From NCBI GenBank assembly GCA_000827325.1, contig KN832877.1, positions 1,178,001 to 1,242,000 of the forward strand: DNA of 64,000 nt. The letters run 5' to 3'. The notes beneath the pieces are model-generated. The model saw only the letters and a list, made by a program, of their open reading frames with translations, ran no database searches and was not told where the DNA came from. This DNA is from Oidiodendron maius Zn. Taxonomy: Eukaryota > Ascomycota > Leotiomycetes > Myxotrichaceae. The translations under genes and the position numbers were made by a program. Below, piece after piece: positions 35,690 through 47,603 of the stretch (its first letter is position 1; the number at the start of each line of letters is the position of its first letter).

Positions 35690-36384
35690 GATTGATGTTA
35701 CTTGTGATCGTTGTTGATTTGAGGCAGATTATCTTCCAAGATATTTTTTTCTGCCGCCAAATATGAAGGCGGTCGAAACCAAACTAGTTAAGCGAGGCGG
35801 GGTCTTGATCGCTCTGTCAATGACTTCCTCTGAATTGGCATAAAATCAAGGGCGATGCATTCTGTAAGTGCTTTGATATGAATATGGCTGATTTAATTCC
35901 GTTATAAGTTAAAGAAAGATGTGCATATATGAATCCCACAAAGTCCCAACTAAATTATACATATGATATAAAAAATCCAAACAGCTTATTCTGACTCGAT
36001 GCAGTCCTTTACAACTATAGTAATAATATCCACTCCCACATTGCCTTTCATAGTACCAATACAGGCAGTCATATCGATATACAAAGCCATGGCGTGTGGT
36101 AAACTCCATAACAACGTTAAGTCGACGTGAAAAATCTCGTATCCCAAGCCGAACAAGGCTGACTCTTAAATATCCCGCTTTTGCAACGAAACGATTGGCT
36201 CACAACAATGACATGCCTACAATTGCTCAAGGCCGAATATAAAAGTGCAGGCTGAATCATTGAATCCTTAGCAAAATGCCAAAACACTACTCGATAATAT
36301 ATTGCACTTAGCCGTAGCTCAAATGTCTGTTCTCCGTCATCCATATTACTAGGACACAGTCATCTCGAAGAGGCGATCACACAT
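35690..36384. other. intergenic between ESF1 and the permease gene
   Basis: 695 bases. The left part is the ESF1 promoter; the right part is the permease 3' flank. AT-rich; no gene seen. Confidence 0.5.
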
Positions 36385-38073
36385 CTAGATAGAGCTGGAA
36401 CTGGAGCAAGACCAGCTCCCGCCCTGGCCTTGATGAGTATTGATTGCATATCCGCTGGCATATATGCCAAGGAAGCAGATAGTGCCGCCGACAGTTACTA
36501 GTGTGATGTTGACAACGGCCAACAGCATCTTTGACATATTCTTAGTCCATTGGTGCCAGTTGAGGAAGAGCCAAAAAAGGCCCGATACACCGTACGAGAA
36601 CCAACTAGCAAATAAACTAGAGATAAGAGCCAGAAGATCATTAAATTCCGGGATGCTGAGGTTCTTTAGAAGAGAATCGTGGGCTATTGTAGGTTGCATA
36701 CCTTTGTGCGATGACCCAAGCAATAATCCAGAGGCATATAGTGATGCTTGCCCACAAACCCCAAGCTTTCCATGTATTCTTAGAATGATACTTTGGAAAT
36801 GCTCGTATATAGATGTAAGTAGAAGAAACATGGCCATAGATGACACCTGCAATGATAATCTACCAACAAAGTTAGGAGACTCCCAGTAGTGATGATGATG
36901 AGACTAGCCGTTGGGATGGCTATGCCATATGCCACTTTCGCGATAGAGATACCAGCAGAGCCAAAAGCTGGTGAAGTAACATCTGTTCCAGCATATCGAT
37001 ATACAACAATTGCAGTTACACAGTACATGGATATATCGGAGATTTGGAGAAATGCAAGCGATTTGGGAAAATCTCTTGGGTTCTCCATCTCATCAAGGAA
37101 CCCGAAGAACGCAACATGTCCAGCTATTAGATGATGTCAGTTGCAATAACTGTAACAATTAAATGTACAACGTACCATACGCAAACATGATGTTGGAAAC
37201 AGAAAGAAACGCTTCTTGAAAAGTAAGACCCTCCTTTGGCCAAAGGCTGTAAAGTTTCATGCCTTGTCCAGGGCCTTTGACACCAAGAGCAACCATTGTA
37301 ACCATGACAGCGATAAAAATACTGAGAAAAGCTAAGAAACGTAAGTAGCTTGAAGATCGAGGCCGGACCAGGCTTCACTTACAGGCAATTGAAAAGTAGG
37401 ACATGTTCCGCAGGGTGCGAGGAAGGTCAAATACCCAGAATACGATCAGAGCAACAATTCCCCAAACTACATTGCAGACAGTATGATCTGTTAGTATGTC
37501 GAAGCAGATTGTCCATGTTAAGATATGACTGGCCATGGAGAAGACGAGGAAGATCGTCTGCGCAGCACCACCAAGCTCTCTCCCAACCTGCTTAGCCTTG
37601 TCGCCCCATGGTTTGAACATGACCTCGCCAGCATCTGCCATACTTCTCACCCATGGGTACTCCAATTTAAACTGGTATATCACGTATCCAGAATAAGTTG
37701 CGAAAAGTCCCATCCCGAAGATGAGAATGATTCCAGGGATGAGCCCGACTTTCGACAACACCGAAGGAAGAGACAAGATTCCAAGTGATATGGTTTCCGC
37801 AACCATAAGAATCCCGGTCTGCCACCATTTGCAGGTCTTGTAGTGTATATCTGCCGGGTCTGTATTCTCAATGCCGAGCAGGTCTGGACTGTTGGGTTGA
37901 CCCAGAAGCATGCTCTCTCCGGAGACGATCTGTTGTTCTAGGTAGTTGCTACTGGTATCGTCAGAGCCATTTCCAGCCTTTTCTATTGCTTCCTGGCCCT
38001 CCTCTGATGCCTTGTTACCGCTTTCGGATGCACGTTTGGCCGAGGCCCGTCGGAAAGGCCCTGCAATTGGCAT
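36385..38073 (-). CDS. amino-acid permease, AAAP family (MTR-like)
   Basis: Multi-pass transporter of neutral or aromatic amino acids in the plasma or vacuolar membrane. Exons 37383-38073, 37176-37331, 36909-37123, 36702-36859 and 36385-36655 give 496 residues. After a polar N-terminus of about 85 residues come the family blocks W-W-Q-T-G-I-L-M-V-A-E-T-I-S-L-G-I-L-S-L-P, F-A-Y-A-G-H-V-A-F-F, I-I-I-A-G-V-I-Y-G-H-V and S-I-P-E-F-N-D-L-L-A-L-I-S-S-L-F. The intron at 36860-36908 appears to be GC-AG: its GCTAGT donor is the only one that yields the conserved P-T-I-I-I-A-G-V. A GT donor (GTCTCA) with a later acceptor would give a shorter join. An in-frame ATG at 38220 would add 49 residues, but the ATG at 38073 has the better context and is preferred. 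Confidence 0.88.
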
Positions 38074-39213
38074 TTCGGCGGCGAGCAAGGGCCAGCGCGA
38101 GAGTCGGATTGAAAGTGCTTTGGTATCAAAATGCTTGTAAAATTTAACAGGACGAGAGCAAGTTATGCGAGTAACCATGATGATGGGATATGTGCAGAGG
38201 AAATAAAAGGTCACCAGCATCTGACGTGCTTCTCAATTTGGCCATACTAGAGAAGTGCCCATTATGGCGACTAGGTCTAGGACTTCTAGGACGGATGTAT
38301 CGATAAGGAATTTAATGGCTCTGATTGGGGTAGCTGGACTCTGATTCTGTGGGCTGACCATTCAGACGATGTCATCGTGGGTCAGTTCCAAAGACGTTGG
38401 CCAGACGCATGTTGGACACGATCGCGAGGGTTATAAAAGTTAAATTCATCAGGTCATAAACGCATACAATAGAGACCTTTCACAACCCGAGGCACCATCT
38501 TCGAATTAAAGTCGTCCTCCTTATCAAACACCTGTTTGGAGTGCAACGGTAGGAGGGAAGAAACAGAATTTGAACTATACGTTGCTACATAAATAACATC
38601 CAATATTTTAAGCGAGATGTATCCTTCAGGGGCTCACCACATGTCGCACAGTCAGCACCACGCGGCCACTTTCCCAGATGCATCGTTCAGCCATGACCAA
38701 AAGAGATCCGGCTTCGGCTATAAGGGTTCAGATTTAGGTAAATAATCGACTTCGTAGGCTATTTCCATTTATATTACTGGTGCTTGACGCATTCTGCGTG
38801 GGGCCGGCGTCGGTCGGGCTTTTGGCGTCAGTTATGACAAGCCTGGTTTCCACGGGATGCGCAGCGGATTCAGGATGCACTCCAAACGCTCCTTGGGCGA
38901 GCTGGCTATAATTGGGTTCAAAGTGCGATGTGCAACAAAAGGCTGCTCAGCCTAGGTAGAGGATGGATTTGGACTGCGTCTTCATTCAGTTTCTGATATC
39001 TAGCGAATCGCGAGATGCCAGATTGTTACAGGGCACGAGTGGGTTACTCTGGGAGCAGGCTAGTAAAAGGAGAGGTACAAACGTTCATTTATTCTACTTC
39101 TAGGAAGCTGACGATATCTACAGATCAGCCGTCTAGATTCATCTACTATCTGTCCAACTTATTCTATCATAGTCTAATTCCAACACTACCGAAGCCATTC
39201 TCCCATAATCCGG
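38074..39213. other. intergenic, upstream of the permease gene
   Basis: 1.1 kb. No supported gene; the open frame at 39015-39359 overlaps the 3' end of the sirtuin gene on the other strand and is a shadow. Confidence 0.45.
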
Positions 39214-42104
39214 TCATATCTCGGTGGTTGCACGCCATTCAATTGCATCGTGAAATTCCTGCGAGCTACCACTGCCAGTATCGTCGGGTCCCTCCTGTGC
39301 GTCGTGATATGTCTCTGGACTGCTCGACAATATTGTCCCAAGGGAACCCATCCGCTTGATGCGCTTTGATTTGGGAGTCAAAGGTGCAGCCACGACAATT
39401 GTGTCTTCAGCAGAGAATTCACTATCTGCAACGAGTGTGCTGTCGGAAGAAAATCTATGGCTGGCTCTCGTGCCGTATGGGTGCTTCACTGCATTAAATT
39501 CAACAACCGGGCGTGGAGAGTGTAGGGGAAGCGTGACCCCAGAAGGCGGATGACTGAGCAAACTCATCTGTGGCGGAAGGCTCAAACCCTTCAGATTGGG
39601 GAGATAACTTGAAGTATCCTTGACATACACACCTGGGGTGAAGTTGAATTTAAAAGGTTGGAGGAACGATGGGAGATTGGCCTGGACTTCAGCCAGTACC
39701 ACGCGGCCAGACCGCACCACTGACTCAGGGATTTTCGCAGGTAGGCCAGGTGCGCTAACACGAAGTCTTTCCCATTGCTTGGTGAGAAAGTCAATCTTCT
39801 CACGTTCGCGATTGTCATCTTGCACACAGCTTGGGTAAGACTTGCGCCTCCTGGCTTCCTTTTTCACTGTGCCTTTTTCTTTTCGTGGTGGCCGACCTCT
39901 ACCAACACGCCTGCTGGGTTCTGAGTCTGGAACAGACCCAATAGACGCTCTGCTTGCTTTTTGCCAATATGTAGGCCGGTTTGCCTGCTGGCCACGATCA
40001 TCTTTGAGGTCTGAGAGCAGATCGAGGATCCTAAATGTATGGTAGACGCCGCTCATCTTGTCGTCTCTCGTCGATTGTGGCCGTACGGTCTTCCTGGTGT
40101 CAGGTTTTGGCTTGACCTCTGCAGATTCTTCTCTAGATGGCTCTCTCTGCGCTTTTGGCTCCTCAGAAGTGGTGCCTTGCGGCAACCAAATGTCTTCCCG
40201 GCGGTCTTTCAAGTCCAGCACCCAGGCATCACAGTCACACTCGACCCAATAATCAATTACATCACTCCAAATACTCTCAGGGGGTTTCGTTCGATTGACA
40301 AATATAACCTTTCCACCCTTAGTGTGCACGGCTTTCGCAAATTCCTTCACCAAGATCTTGAGCCCATGAACTTTCAAGCTTGTACCCATTATGAGTAACA
40401 CGTCCGGACCAAGTCCCAAGTCATAAGTGACGAGTGGTGCAACTAAGTGCGCGCTTGGGTGCTCCTCCCCGTACAAGACGATGTCGGGCCGCAGTCTACC
40501 GACTGCAAGTCCCCGCCGCCCCCTCCCTGTACGTCTGGCATTGTACTCCGTACAGGATGGGCAGTCCGGGGCTTGGCCGGAGAGAGTTATCGATTCCCGC
40601 TCGGCCTCGTCCCATCTGGATAATTTGCCGCAAAGCCCACAGCGGAGTGACACCAGGCTTCCGTGGAGTTGAACGCACTCAACTCCACTAGAGTGAGGGC
40701 TGTCTCCTGGAATGTCTGAGGGTCGACGCTCTCGCTGCGTCTTCGCGTGGAATCGAGCCCGGCTGCCTGGACCCAGGCCAAGATCTGTAGCCAGGCCTTC
40801 GCGTTCTTCCAGAGAGTCGATATTTTGCGTGTAATTACGGACTAAGCGGCCTCCATCCCGGAGCGTCCGGATGAACTTGTGGGTTGGGCTTGTTGATTTG
40901 ACATCATTAAAGACCTTCTGTCGAAAACTCGTTATGAACATATAAAATATCGACGTGCTATAGGCGTCCGCCCAGATGATGGAATCAAAGAGATCACGAC
41001 CCTTGAAATTGCGTAGCGGACGTGATGACCCTTGTGAAGAGTCGAAATTTGTCTGCTCGTCATCCGATTGTGAGTATTTGGATCCCGAGTCGTCACGCAG
41101 TAAGGTTCCTTCGCGAGAGGAAGGATTTATTGATGAATTGGAGCTGGATTGCGGGAAGCTGGACCGTTTGCAAGTTCCCTCTGATTGATCGAGTAGTGTT
41201 GTGAGTTGGCTTCCAGACGGAAGCACTGGAGAGGAAGGGAGGCTACTCAATGGCGAAGAGCTCGAGAATATGTCTGGTCGCGAGGTCGTTGTGCTGCTTG
41301 TTGTGCTGCTGCTCGCTGCCGGTACAATATTGGGTCGCAGTGGCGGATTTTTTGCTATAGGTAGACTGAGACTGGGAGATTCTGGCGGTGGTGCGGAAGG
41401 GAGTTTTTCTGATAGGCGTGGAGATTGTGGAATCAGAATTATAGTATCAAGAGCGCTAGCTTCTTCCGGACAAATCGATTGTGGATCAGAAGAAACTTCG
41501 ATTGAGTGTTGTGACTGAGGTAAAGGTGAGAGAGAGAGAGGTTTCTGGGGAGACTTTGTGCCGGCGGGATTGTTCTCGAAAGAACCCCCATTGTCCCGTG
41601 CTCTAACTGACGATGGCGACTTTCGGGGAGAGCCTTTCGCAGGGTGAGGTGAAACCACCCCAGTAATATCTATCCTCTCAACTTGTGAGTCTGAGGACTG
41701 CTGCGTCTGTTCTTTCTCTGTCTCTTCAAGATCTTGAAAGTCTTCAGGGCCCATCCCGTCAGGATAAACAACCTCAAAATACCACCTCTCACTAACACGC
41801 CTCTTCTTCTTTGGACGGTCATCAATATCAATGTCGTCCTTAATTTCCCAAGGCGGGTTTTGCAGTGCAGCATCGTATTGGGCTTGGATCAACGAATACA
41901 ACCCATTTTCTGAACGGAAATCCTATGGAGAGTGTTAGCAGTAGATACCAGCGATTGGACAGGATTAAAGTAACTCACTGGTATCCCGCAATTTGTGCTA
42001 ATCCCAGCACCCGTGACGACAACCACCTTTTTTGATTTTCCTATGGTATCGGCTACCTCTTGCATATGGAAGTCCACCTCTGGGCGAACGTGAATTGTCG
42101 GCAT
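39214..42104 (-). CDS. sirtuin, Hst3/Hst4 type, with large internal insertion
   Basis: NAD-dependent protein deacetylase; the Hst3/Hst4 class removes acetyl from histone H3 Lys56. Exons 41979-42104 and 39214-41922 (intron 41923-41978) give 944 residues. NAD-binding motifs are T-G-A-G-I-S at 31-36 and G-I-P-D-F-R-S-E-N-G-L-Y at 40-51. The rest of the catalytic core starts at G-R-D-L-F-D (350), then T-Q-N-I-D, the catalytic His at about 462 in Q-L-H-G-S-L, and zinc cysteines C-G-L-C (470, 473) and C-P-S-C. Between residues 52 and 349 lies a Ser/Pro-rich, probably disordered insertion of nearly 300 residues. The C-terminal 300 residues are also low-complexity and basic. The motif order and F-I-R-T-L-R-D-G-G-R-L support the Hst4 class. 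Confidence 0.93.
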
Positions 42105-43397
42105 GGTTCCTTTTCGGTCTACGAGGATTGGGTCCTCGATACCCTTTGATATATAATGAATAGCAAAACTGCTAAGTCTCCTTTAGCAGTCTTCGTCCTC
42201 CTGCGCCTGCTGGGTATCCTTTACTGAGTTAAAAAACGCGTCCCAATTTCAGCACTAGTCCGTACATTCAGGCCATCTCATTCACAAGAATCTCAAAAGC
42301 CTTAAATGGTGGAAAGTGTTGCAAGGGTGACACTATTCACGCTTGTCTTCCTCGAGGTTGCCGATAATTCGAGGAATGTCGCGCGATATCACAGCGCAAT
42401 GAAGGTCCGCCCTCTCAGAATGCCAAAACGCACAAAGAATGGTGAGGGTGCGAAGCCCTGCAGTCGTTGCAAATATGTTTCCCTGCTCGCAGTTCGTCAA
42501 ATAACTTGTGAGCGCAGTATTTGGGTTGTGCGTGGGCCGATTAGCAAGAGCTGTCTGCATTGTAAATCGTATCAGCAAAGTTTCTTGGATTCCCAAATGG
42601 ATAGTTCTTGGATTTTCCTACCTTACAAACGATCCCAATGTGGCAATGGTCCTGGGTATTCGAAGGCGAGATTGTCGTATACAGAGTCAAGCAGATAGAC
42701 GCGACCAAGTGGGGAATGTAGTGTCTTGTTCTTCTCCTCAGATTCAGCAGTAAAATTCCAGCGAATGACAGTTTCGAAATGATACACAAGCATTCAAACA
42801 AAACGTGGCGTCAATATATCGGTGGATGTTTTGGTGAAATGACAATGGCAAAGTGTTGCAGCTTGTTCACGGTCATGTCGCGTCGTCTAATCGGCGTGTT
42901 GACAGCACGGTTCACGCGGCCGCTAGCGTCGGATCACCCTGAAATGCAACCATTCGTAACCTGAGTTGATATTTACAACCATCAAGATGTAATGCATGTT
43001 ACACCGGGCTGGCTCTGGATACTAGCTAATTCAGTATGCCTCGTAATGGTAAGGCAGAAATAACTTGAATGAAGAAGTCTTGATTCGAGATGATGAGATT
43101 TACGTGCTCGTTTGGATTGTGTATTTGTATGTTTCGTTTCCTATGTGTCTTGTCTTGAATAATGATTGCTAGAGAGAAAAATATGTATAACTAAGGCCAA
43201 CGAAGTAAAAACTGTCATAATCCATATTCAGAAGTCAAACTTAACTGGCTTAGTTACGGAAGACTCATTGATGGTGATATAAAAGCTTCAAATTTCTCAA
43301 GAATCCGTACCTACTCTATCAGCGGCGTCCAATAATCCTACACAAAACGGTTTCAATCTTTAATATTAAGAGCGGAAAGAAATTTCTGCAAAGAACA
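42105..43397. other. intergenic between divergent sirtuin and 43398 genes
   Basis: Holds both promoters and a stretch at 42497-42793 that reads like a small minus-strand exon (listed separately). The rest (42800-43397) shows nothing. Confidence 0.45.
42627..42793 (-). CDS. possible first exon of a small gene
   Basis: From an ATG at 42793 the frame reads 55 codons of protein-like sequence (for example L-G-R-V-Y-L-L-D-S-V-Y-D-N-L and Y-P-G-P-L-P-H-W-D-R), then meets a GTAAGG donor at 42626. A branch-like GCTGAT and an acceptor at 42555 would join it to a short exon ending at 42497, about 74 residues in total. Other acceptors would give a longer C-terminus ending near 42333. I do not recognise the protein and cannot settle the 3' structure. 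It could be a fragment of a dead gene. Confidence 0.3.
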
Positions 43398-44110
43398 ATG
43401 GCGAAAAAGAAATCATGGGATTTAAAATTTGTTTGGCCGAAAGATGGAGCCAAGGGCAAGGAGCATCGCGGCTTCTTCGGAAGACTGAACAACATCGTGA
43501 CTGGAAGAGGCCCAGATATTTTCCTTGACAGGACAAGCAGCAAGACTCCAATCAAACCAGACCTTTGGGGGAATTGGTAAGATTTTAGTAGCAGCCCGAA
43601 AGCCATCGCTAACAAATTTTAGGGACTCCTACCACGATTTTGACGCGCATCGACTTGAAGTTTCGAACCCTTTTATCTATGCCAGAAGAGGATACAAGAG
43701 ATACGACCCACACAGTCGACGATATAAGAGTTGGTACATTCCGGAAGATTGGTACGGCTCGCGAATCGACGGAGACGACAAACCGCATTATCCGAGGTTC
43801 ACGGAGCAAGAAGGACGACGGATATTGAGATGCTCAATGAAAAGTAGAGGCTTTACTCCTCTGCAGATGGGAAAGGAATGGAATTTTCAAGGTCCCAAGG
43901 TATGCGATGTCCTTAATATCCCGAAAGAAGTCAGCTGAATTTCCACTTTAGAGGTTTGATGGTTCACACGATTGGTTCTGGCAAGATGCTCATCGCCTTG
44001 GCGAAAATATGAGACAGGGACTCCCCAAATATGGCCCGGTTAATCCGTTCCTATTAATGCACCAAGGCAATCCTTCTGATCTTGACCTTTGGATGCACAA
44101 TGAAATTTAA
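43398..44110 (+). CDS. uncharacterised protein, 204 residues
   Basis: Exons 43398-43576, 43623-43899 and 43952-44110 (introns 46 and 52 nt) join in one frame. The start M-A-K-K-K-S-W-D-L is lysine-rich. The body is rich in Trp, Tyr, Arg and Asp (for example R-R-G-Y-K-R-Y-D-P and W-Y-I-P-E-D-W-Y), and the end is D-L-W-M-H-N-E-I. No signal peptide, membrane helix or known domain is visible. The canonical introns and the density of aromatic residues make it a believable gene, but its role is unknown. Confidence 0.7.
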
Positions 44111-44861
44111 AACGTCGGAATGAGGCTCCATTTTGCCCTAATGTTTCCAAAATTTGGAGAGAAGCAAGAGATAAGAATGGTCTAGTTTCAGCGTGAATCT
44201 AGGAGTTGAATTAAATGCGATGCTTTACCGCTACTCGTACTGAGCAAAGCTGATACTGTATCCAATTGACTTGTAGGAATTGTCATCTCTCTCTCCTTGC
44301 AAGGAGTGTCAGTAGCGACAAAAATTACCGGCTGTTCATAGTATTGGGGAATTCTGAAAGGAATGTTTGCAAGCGGAAGACTGAGGCTTGCCTATGTGGG
44401 CATTCCCGCGACAGAGGTTTGTATATCATGAAGGAGTGAGAGTAGCTATGAAACTGCAGTCATGCGCCATGAAAGGTATGAGTGAAGTTTCTCGGGGAAC
44501 TTTGCCGCGAGCCGTATAGGAAGGTTTGCCGCACTCCCACTTAACGCGGCACTGCCCAATCCAGCCTTCCGCACACCCCCCCCCGATAGCTTCGCGATTT
44601 CAGGTCAGCATTCTTTCCTTCCCAGTGTCGATCTCCAGGAGAAACCTTCTCATTTGATATGTAAGGTTGGTCCAAGGGGCAAGTCTAGACTGTCACACGT
44701 GACATCTCTCCCCGCGTCCGACGTGTCGTGCATTGAGTCTCGACCGACTTCGGCAGAGGTACATATACAACTGCTGACCCATCTTTGTCCAACTCAGCTT
44801 TTCTATCTGTGTTTCACTAAAAATATAAACCATTCCTACCACAACCATATCGTGGGTTCCA
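44111..44861. other. intergenic, upstream of the monooxygenase gene
   Basis: 750 bases; includes a run of C at about 44576-44583 and an E-box CACGTG at 44696-44701, some 160 bases before the ATG. The frame 44654-45046 overlaps the start of the real gene in another frame and is rejected. Confidence 0.45.
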
Positions 44862-46840
44862 ATGGCCACTCAAACTGTCGTCAAGGTCCCATCCTCCGAT
44901 CGTGTCGAGCCCGGTTCTTTCCCCCTTCAACTCGCAACTTTGCCTTCTTCATCTCTAGCCCCTCGGGATGCCAGCAGTGTTGCCGAGTCATGGGTAGCAT
45001 CTTTCAACAAAGTTATCGGACGTCCGGAGTTGGCCAATATCTCTGAAGTTTTCCTTCCCGAATCCTACTGGCGAGATCAACTTTGCCTCTCGTGGGATTT
45101 TCACTGCCTCCAAGGACCGGAGAAAATCGCCTCTCTTATTAAGAATTCAAAAGATGGGTGCCGGATTTCGTCTGTGAGCTTGGACAAGAGCACAGAGTTA
45201 CGCTCTCCTGTAGCCTCAACTCTCGGCGAGGCCCCCGTAATTCAAACTTTTCTAACCATCGAAACTGATGTTGGTTATGGAAAGGGTGTAGTGAAATTGG
45301 CCAATGATAGTGGAACATGGAAGGCCTTCACACTTTTCACCTTTCTCGAGAGGCTAAGGGGCCACGAGGAAGTGACGGGGAAGAAGAGGCCGAATGGTGT
45401 GGAGCATGGGGAGCATACCTCTAGAAAGAATTGGCTTGATCGGAGGAATGCCGAAGAAGAATTTGAAGGTGGTGAAGAGCCCAGCGTTCTAATTATTGGT
45501 GAGTCGAATAATTATTTGGGTCAGCAATAGCTTACTTTCACAGGTGCCGGCCAGTCTGGTCTCACAGCAGCGGCAAGACTTAAGATGTTAGGTGTTAAGA
45601 CTTTAATTATCGACCGCGAAAACCGCATTGGAGACAGTTGGAGAAATCGATACCATCAACTGGTCCTTCATGACCCTGTTTGGTTTGATCACCTTCCGTA
45701 TCTTCCCTTTCCAGAAAGCTGGCCCGTATTCACACCGAAGGACAAACTTGGCGACTGGTTCGAATCATATGTGAAGCTTCTAGAGCTCAACGTTTGGACC
45801 AAAACTAGTATCGCCAAGTCGTCATGGGATGATGCTTCGGGAAAGTGGACTATATCATTGGATCGCATCAAGGACGGGAAAGAGATATCTCGTATTGTTC
45901 GCCCGAAGGTAGTGCCAGTGTATCCTTTACTAGACAGTGCAGTGCTAATGTACCTCAGCATGTAATTCAAGCCACTGGACATAGCGGAGAGCCTAACTTC
46001 CCTTCTCATATTAAAGGTCTCTCTACGTTCAAAGGCGCTCGACTCGTCCACTCCTCGCAGTTCTCCGGCGCTATCCCTTCACATGGGCAAAACAAGAAGG
46101 CTATAGTTGTGGGCTGCTGCAACTCGGGTCATGACATCGCCCAAGACTTTTATGAGAACGGTTACTCGGTAACAATGGTCCAGCGCTCTTCCACCTTTGT
46201 CGTCTCAGCGGAAACGAACCTCAACTCTTTGGCTCCCTTATATGCGGAAGGACCCTACGAAACATTTGAAGCAGATGCACTTTTCCACAGCATGTCGAAT
46301 CAAGTTATTAAACGACAGCACGTCGCCTCCACGCAAGCTCAAAACAAAGCAGACGAGAAGATCCTTCAAGGCCTAGAAAAGGCAGGCTTCAAAACTGATA
46401 AAGGCCCTGATGGTAGTGGCTTGTGGATTAAATACCTCCAACGGGGCGGGGGTTACTACCTTGATGTTGGCTGCTCTCAGCTCATCATTGATGGCAAGGT
46501 TAAGATTAAGCAAGGGCAGGAAATCGAAGAAGTCCTTCCCACGGGACTCAAGTTTTCTGATGGTGAAGTCTTGGAGGCCGATGAAATTGTCTTCGCGACA
46601 GGATATCTCAACATGCGAACGCAATGTAGGAAGATCTTCGGAGACGAGGTCGCGGATAGGGTAAAGGACGTTTGGGGTTTCGACGAGGAGGGAGAGATTC
46701 GGACAATGTGGAGGAAGTCGGGCCATCCTGGGTTCTGGTTTATGGGAGGTAATTTGGCACTTTGCAGGTGGTTTTCGAAGCTGCTGGCATTGCAGATCAA
46801 GGGCCTTGAGGAGGGTATCTACAAATATGAAGACCTGTAG
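44862..46840 (+). CDS. flavin-containing monooxygenase with N-terminal extension
   Basis: FAD/NADPH-dependent monooxygenase of the FMO/YUCCA-like group. Exons 44862-45498, 45544-45908 and 45959-46840 (introns 45 and 50 nt) give 627 residues. Residues about 40-170 look like a SnoaL/NTF2-type fold, common in fungal members. The FAD motif G-A-G-Q-S-G is at 213-218, split by the first intron. Next come G-D-S-W-R-N-R-Y, the FMO fingerprint F-K-G-A-R-L-V-H-S-S-Q-F, the NADPH site V-G-C-C-N-S-G-H-D and the A-T-G-Y motif near the end. The substrate is unknown. No biosynthetic partner genes lie next to it, so an isolated catabolic or detoxifying role is as likely as secondary metabolism. Confidence 0.92.
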
Positions 46841-47075
46841 TGGCGTATCAAAATTAAATTAGTGGGCTGTTAATTTATGCTTTGCACAATACAAACGTCT
46901 TCTCTTTATATGCTTCCGAATTTGAAAGATAATGATATTCTTTCGTTTCAAAACTTCACTTTTAGTTACAAGGACGATGTTACATCACGATCAATTTATA
47001 TCATAGTACAATTCCTGGTGCAGTCAGGAACGCACTTCAGAGACGAATCACAAAAACTTTTAATTCGACGCATAT

Positions 47076-47432
47076 CTACGGATCTGCAATCGCAGGCCGC
47101 GGTGAACCCAACTGTATAAACTCCATAGCGCCTTGTTGAACAACTGATTCCGCCTTCCCAATAATCTCTTCGGCAGCCGGCTCATCAACAGCAAATCCCT
47201 CCTGCACAAGACACAGCCTGAACCCGTTCTGCGGCCCATACCTGCCCGTCTGATAAATAACAAAAAGTAGAGCTCTGTTGGTCTTGCCCTCCTTCACCAG
47301 GCCCCGGTTTCGGATGTAGTGACCCACAGAGCTTGGGGAATTGGAGATCTCGTCCAGAGCACCAGAATTCGCGAGGTCAAGGATGTTAGTAGATGCGAGG
47401 GGGGTATCGTTTGAGAAGGAAATGGATGACAT
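47076..47432 (-). CDS. small uncharacterised protein (118 codons)
   Basis: The frame is open from 47555, but the ATG at 47432 has the better context (CAACCATGTC), and the upstream 41 codons are Ser/Pro/Leu-rich, like a leader. The 117-residue product has no signal peptide. It contains H-Y-I-R-N-R-G-L-V-K-E-G-K-T-N-R-A-L-L-F-V-I-Y-Q-T-G-R-Y-G, which looks like folded, conserved protein. No cysteine-rich or membrane features are seen. It lies just 3' of the monooxygenase gene, convergent with it. The function is unknown, and the longer start cannot be excluded. Confidence 0.55.
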   Translation of the reverse strand: MSSISFSNDTPLASTNILDLANSGALDEISNSPSSVGHYIRNRGLVKEGKTNRALLFVIYQTGRYGPQNGFRLCLVQEGFAVDEPAAEEIIGKAESVVQQGAMEFIQLGSPRPAIADP

Positions 47433-47603
47433 GGTTGCAAGTGGTGGTAGTGAAGGTGGGAAATAGCGGGATGAAACTTTAGGTAGATGGTGTAGAGGTG
47501 TGGGGAGTGTGGCTGTGCTTGCGCTTACAGTCGATTTATAGGAAGCACTCTCCACCCTCGAATCCTGCCTTTCTAGCTTGGTTGATGCTCTTCATTGAGA
47601 TAA

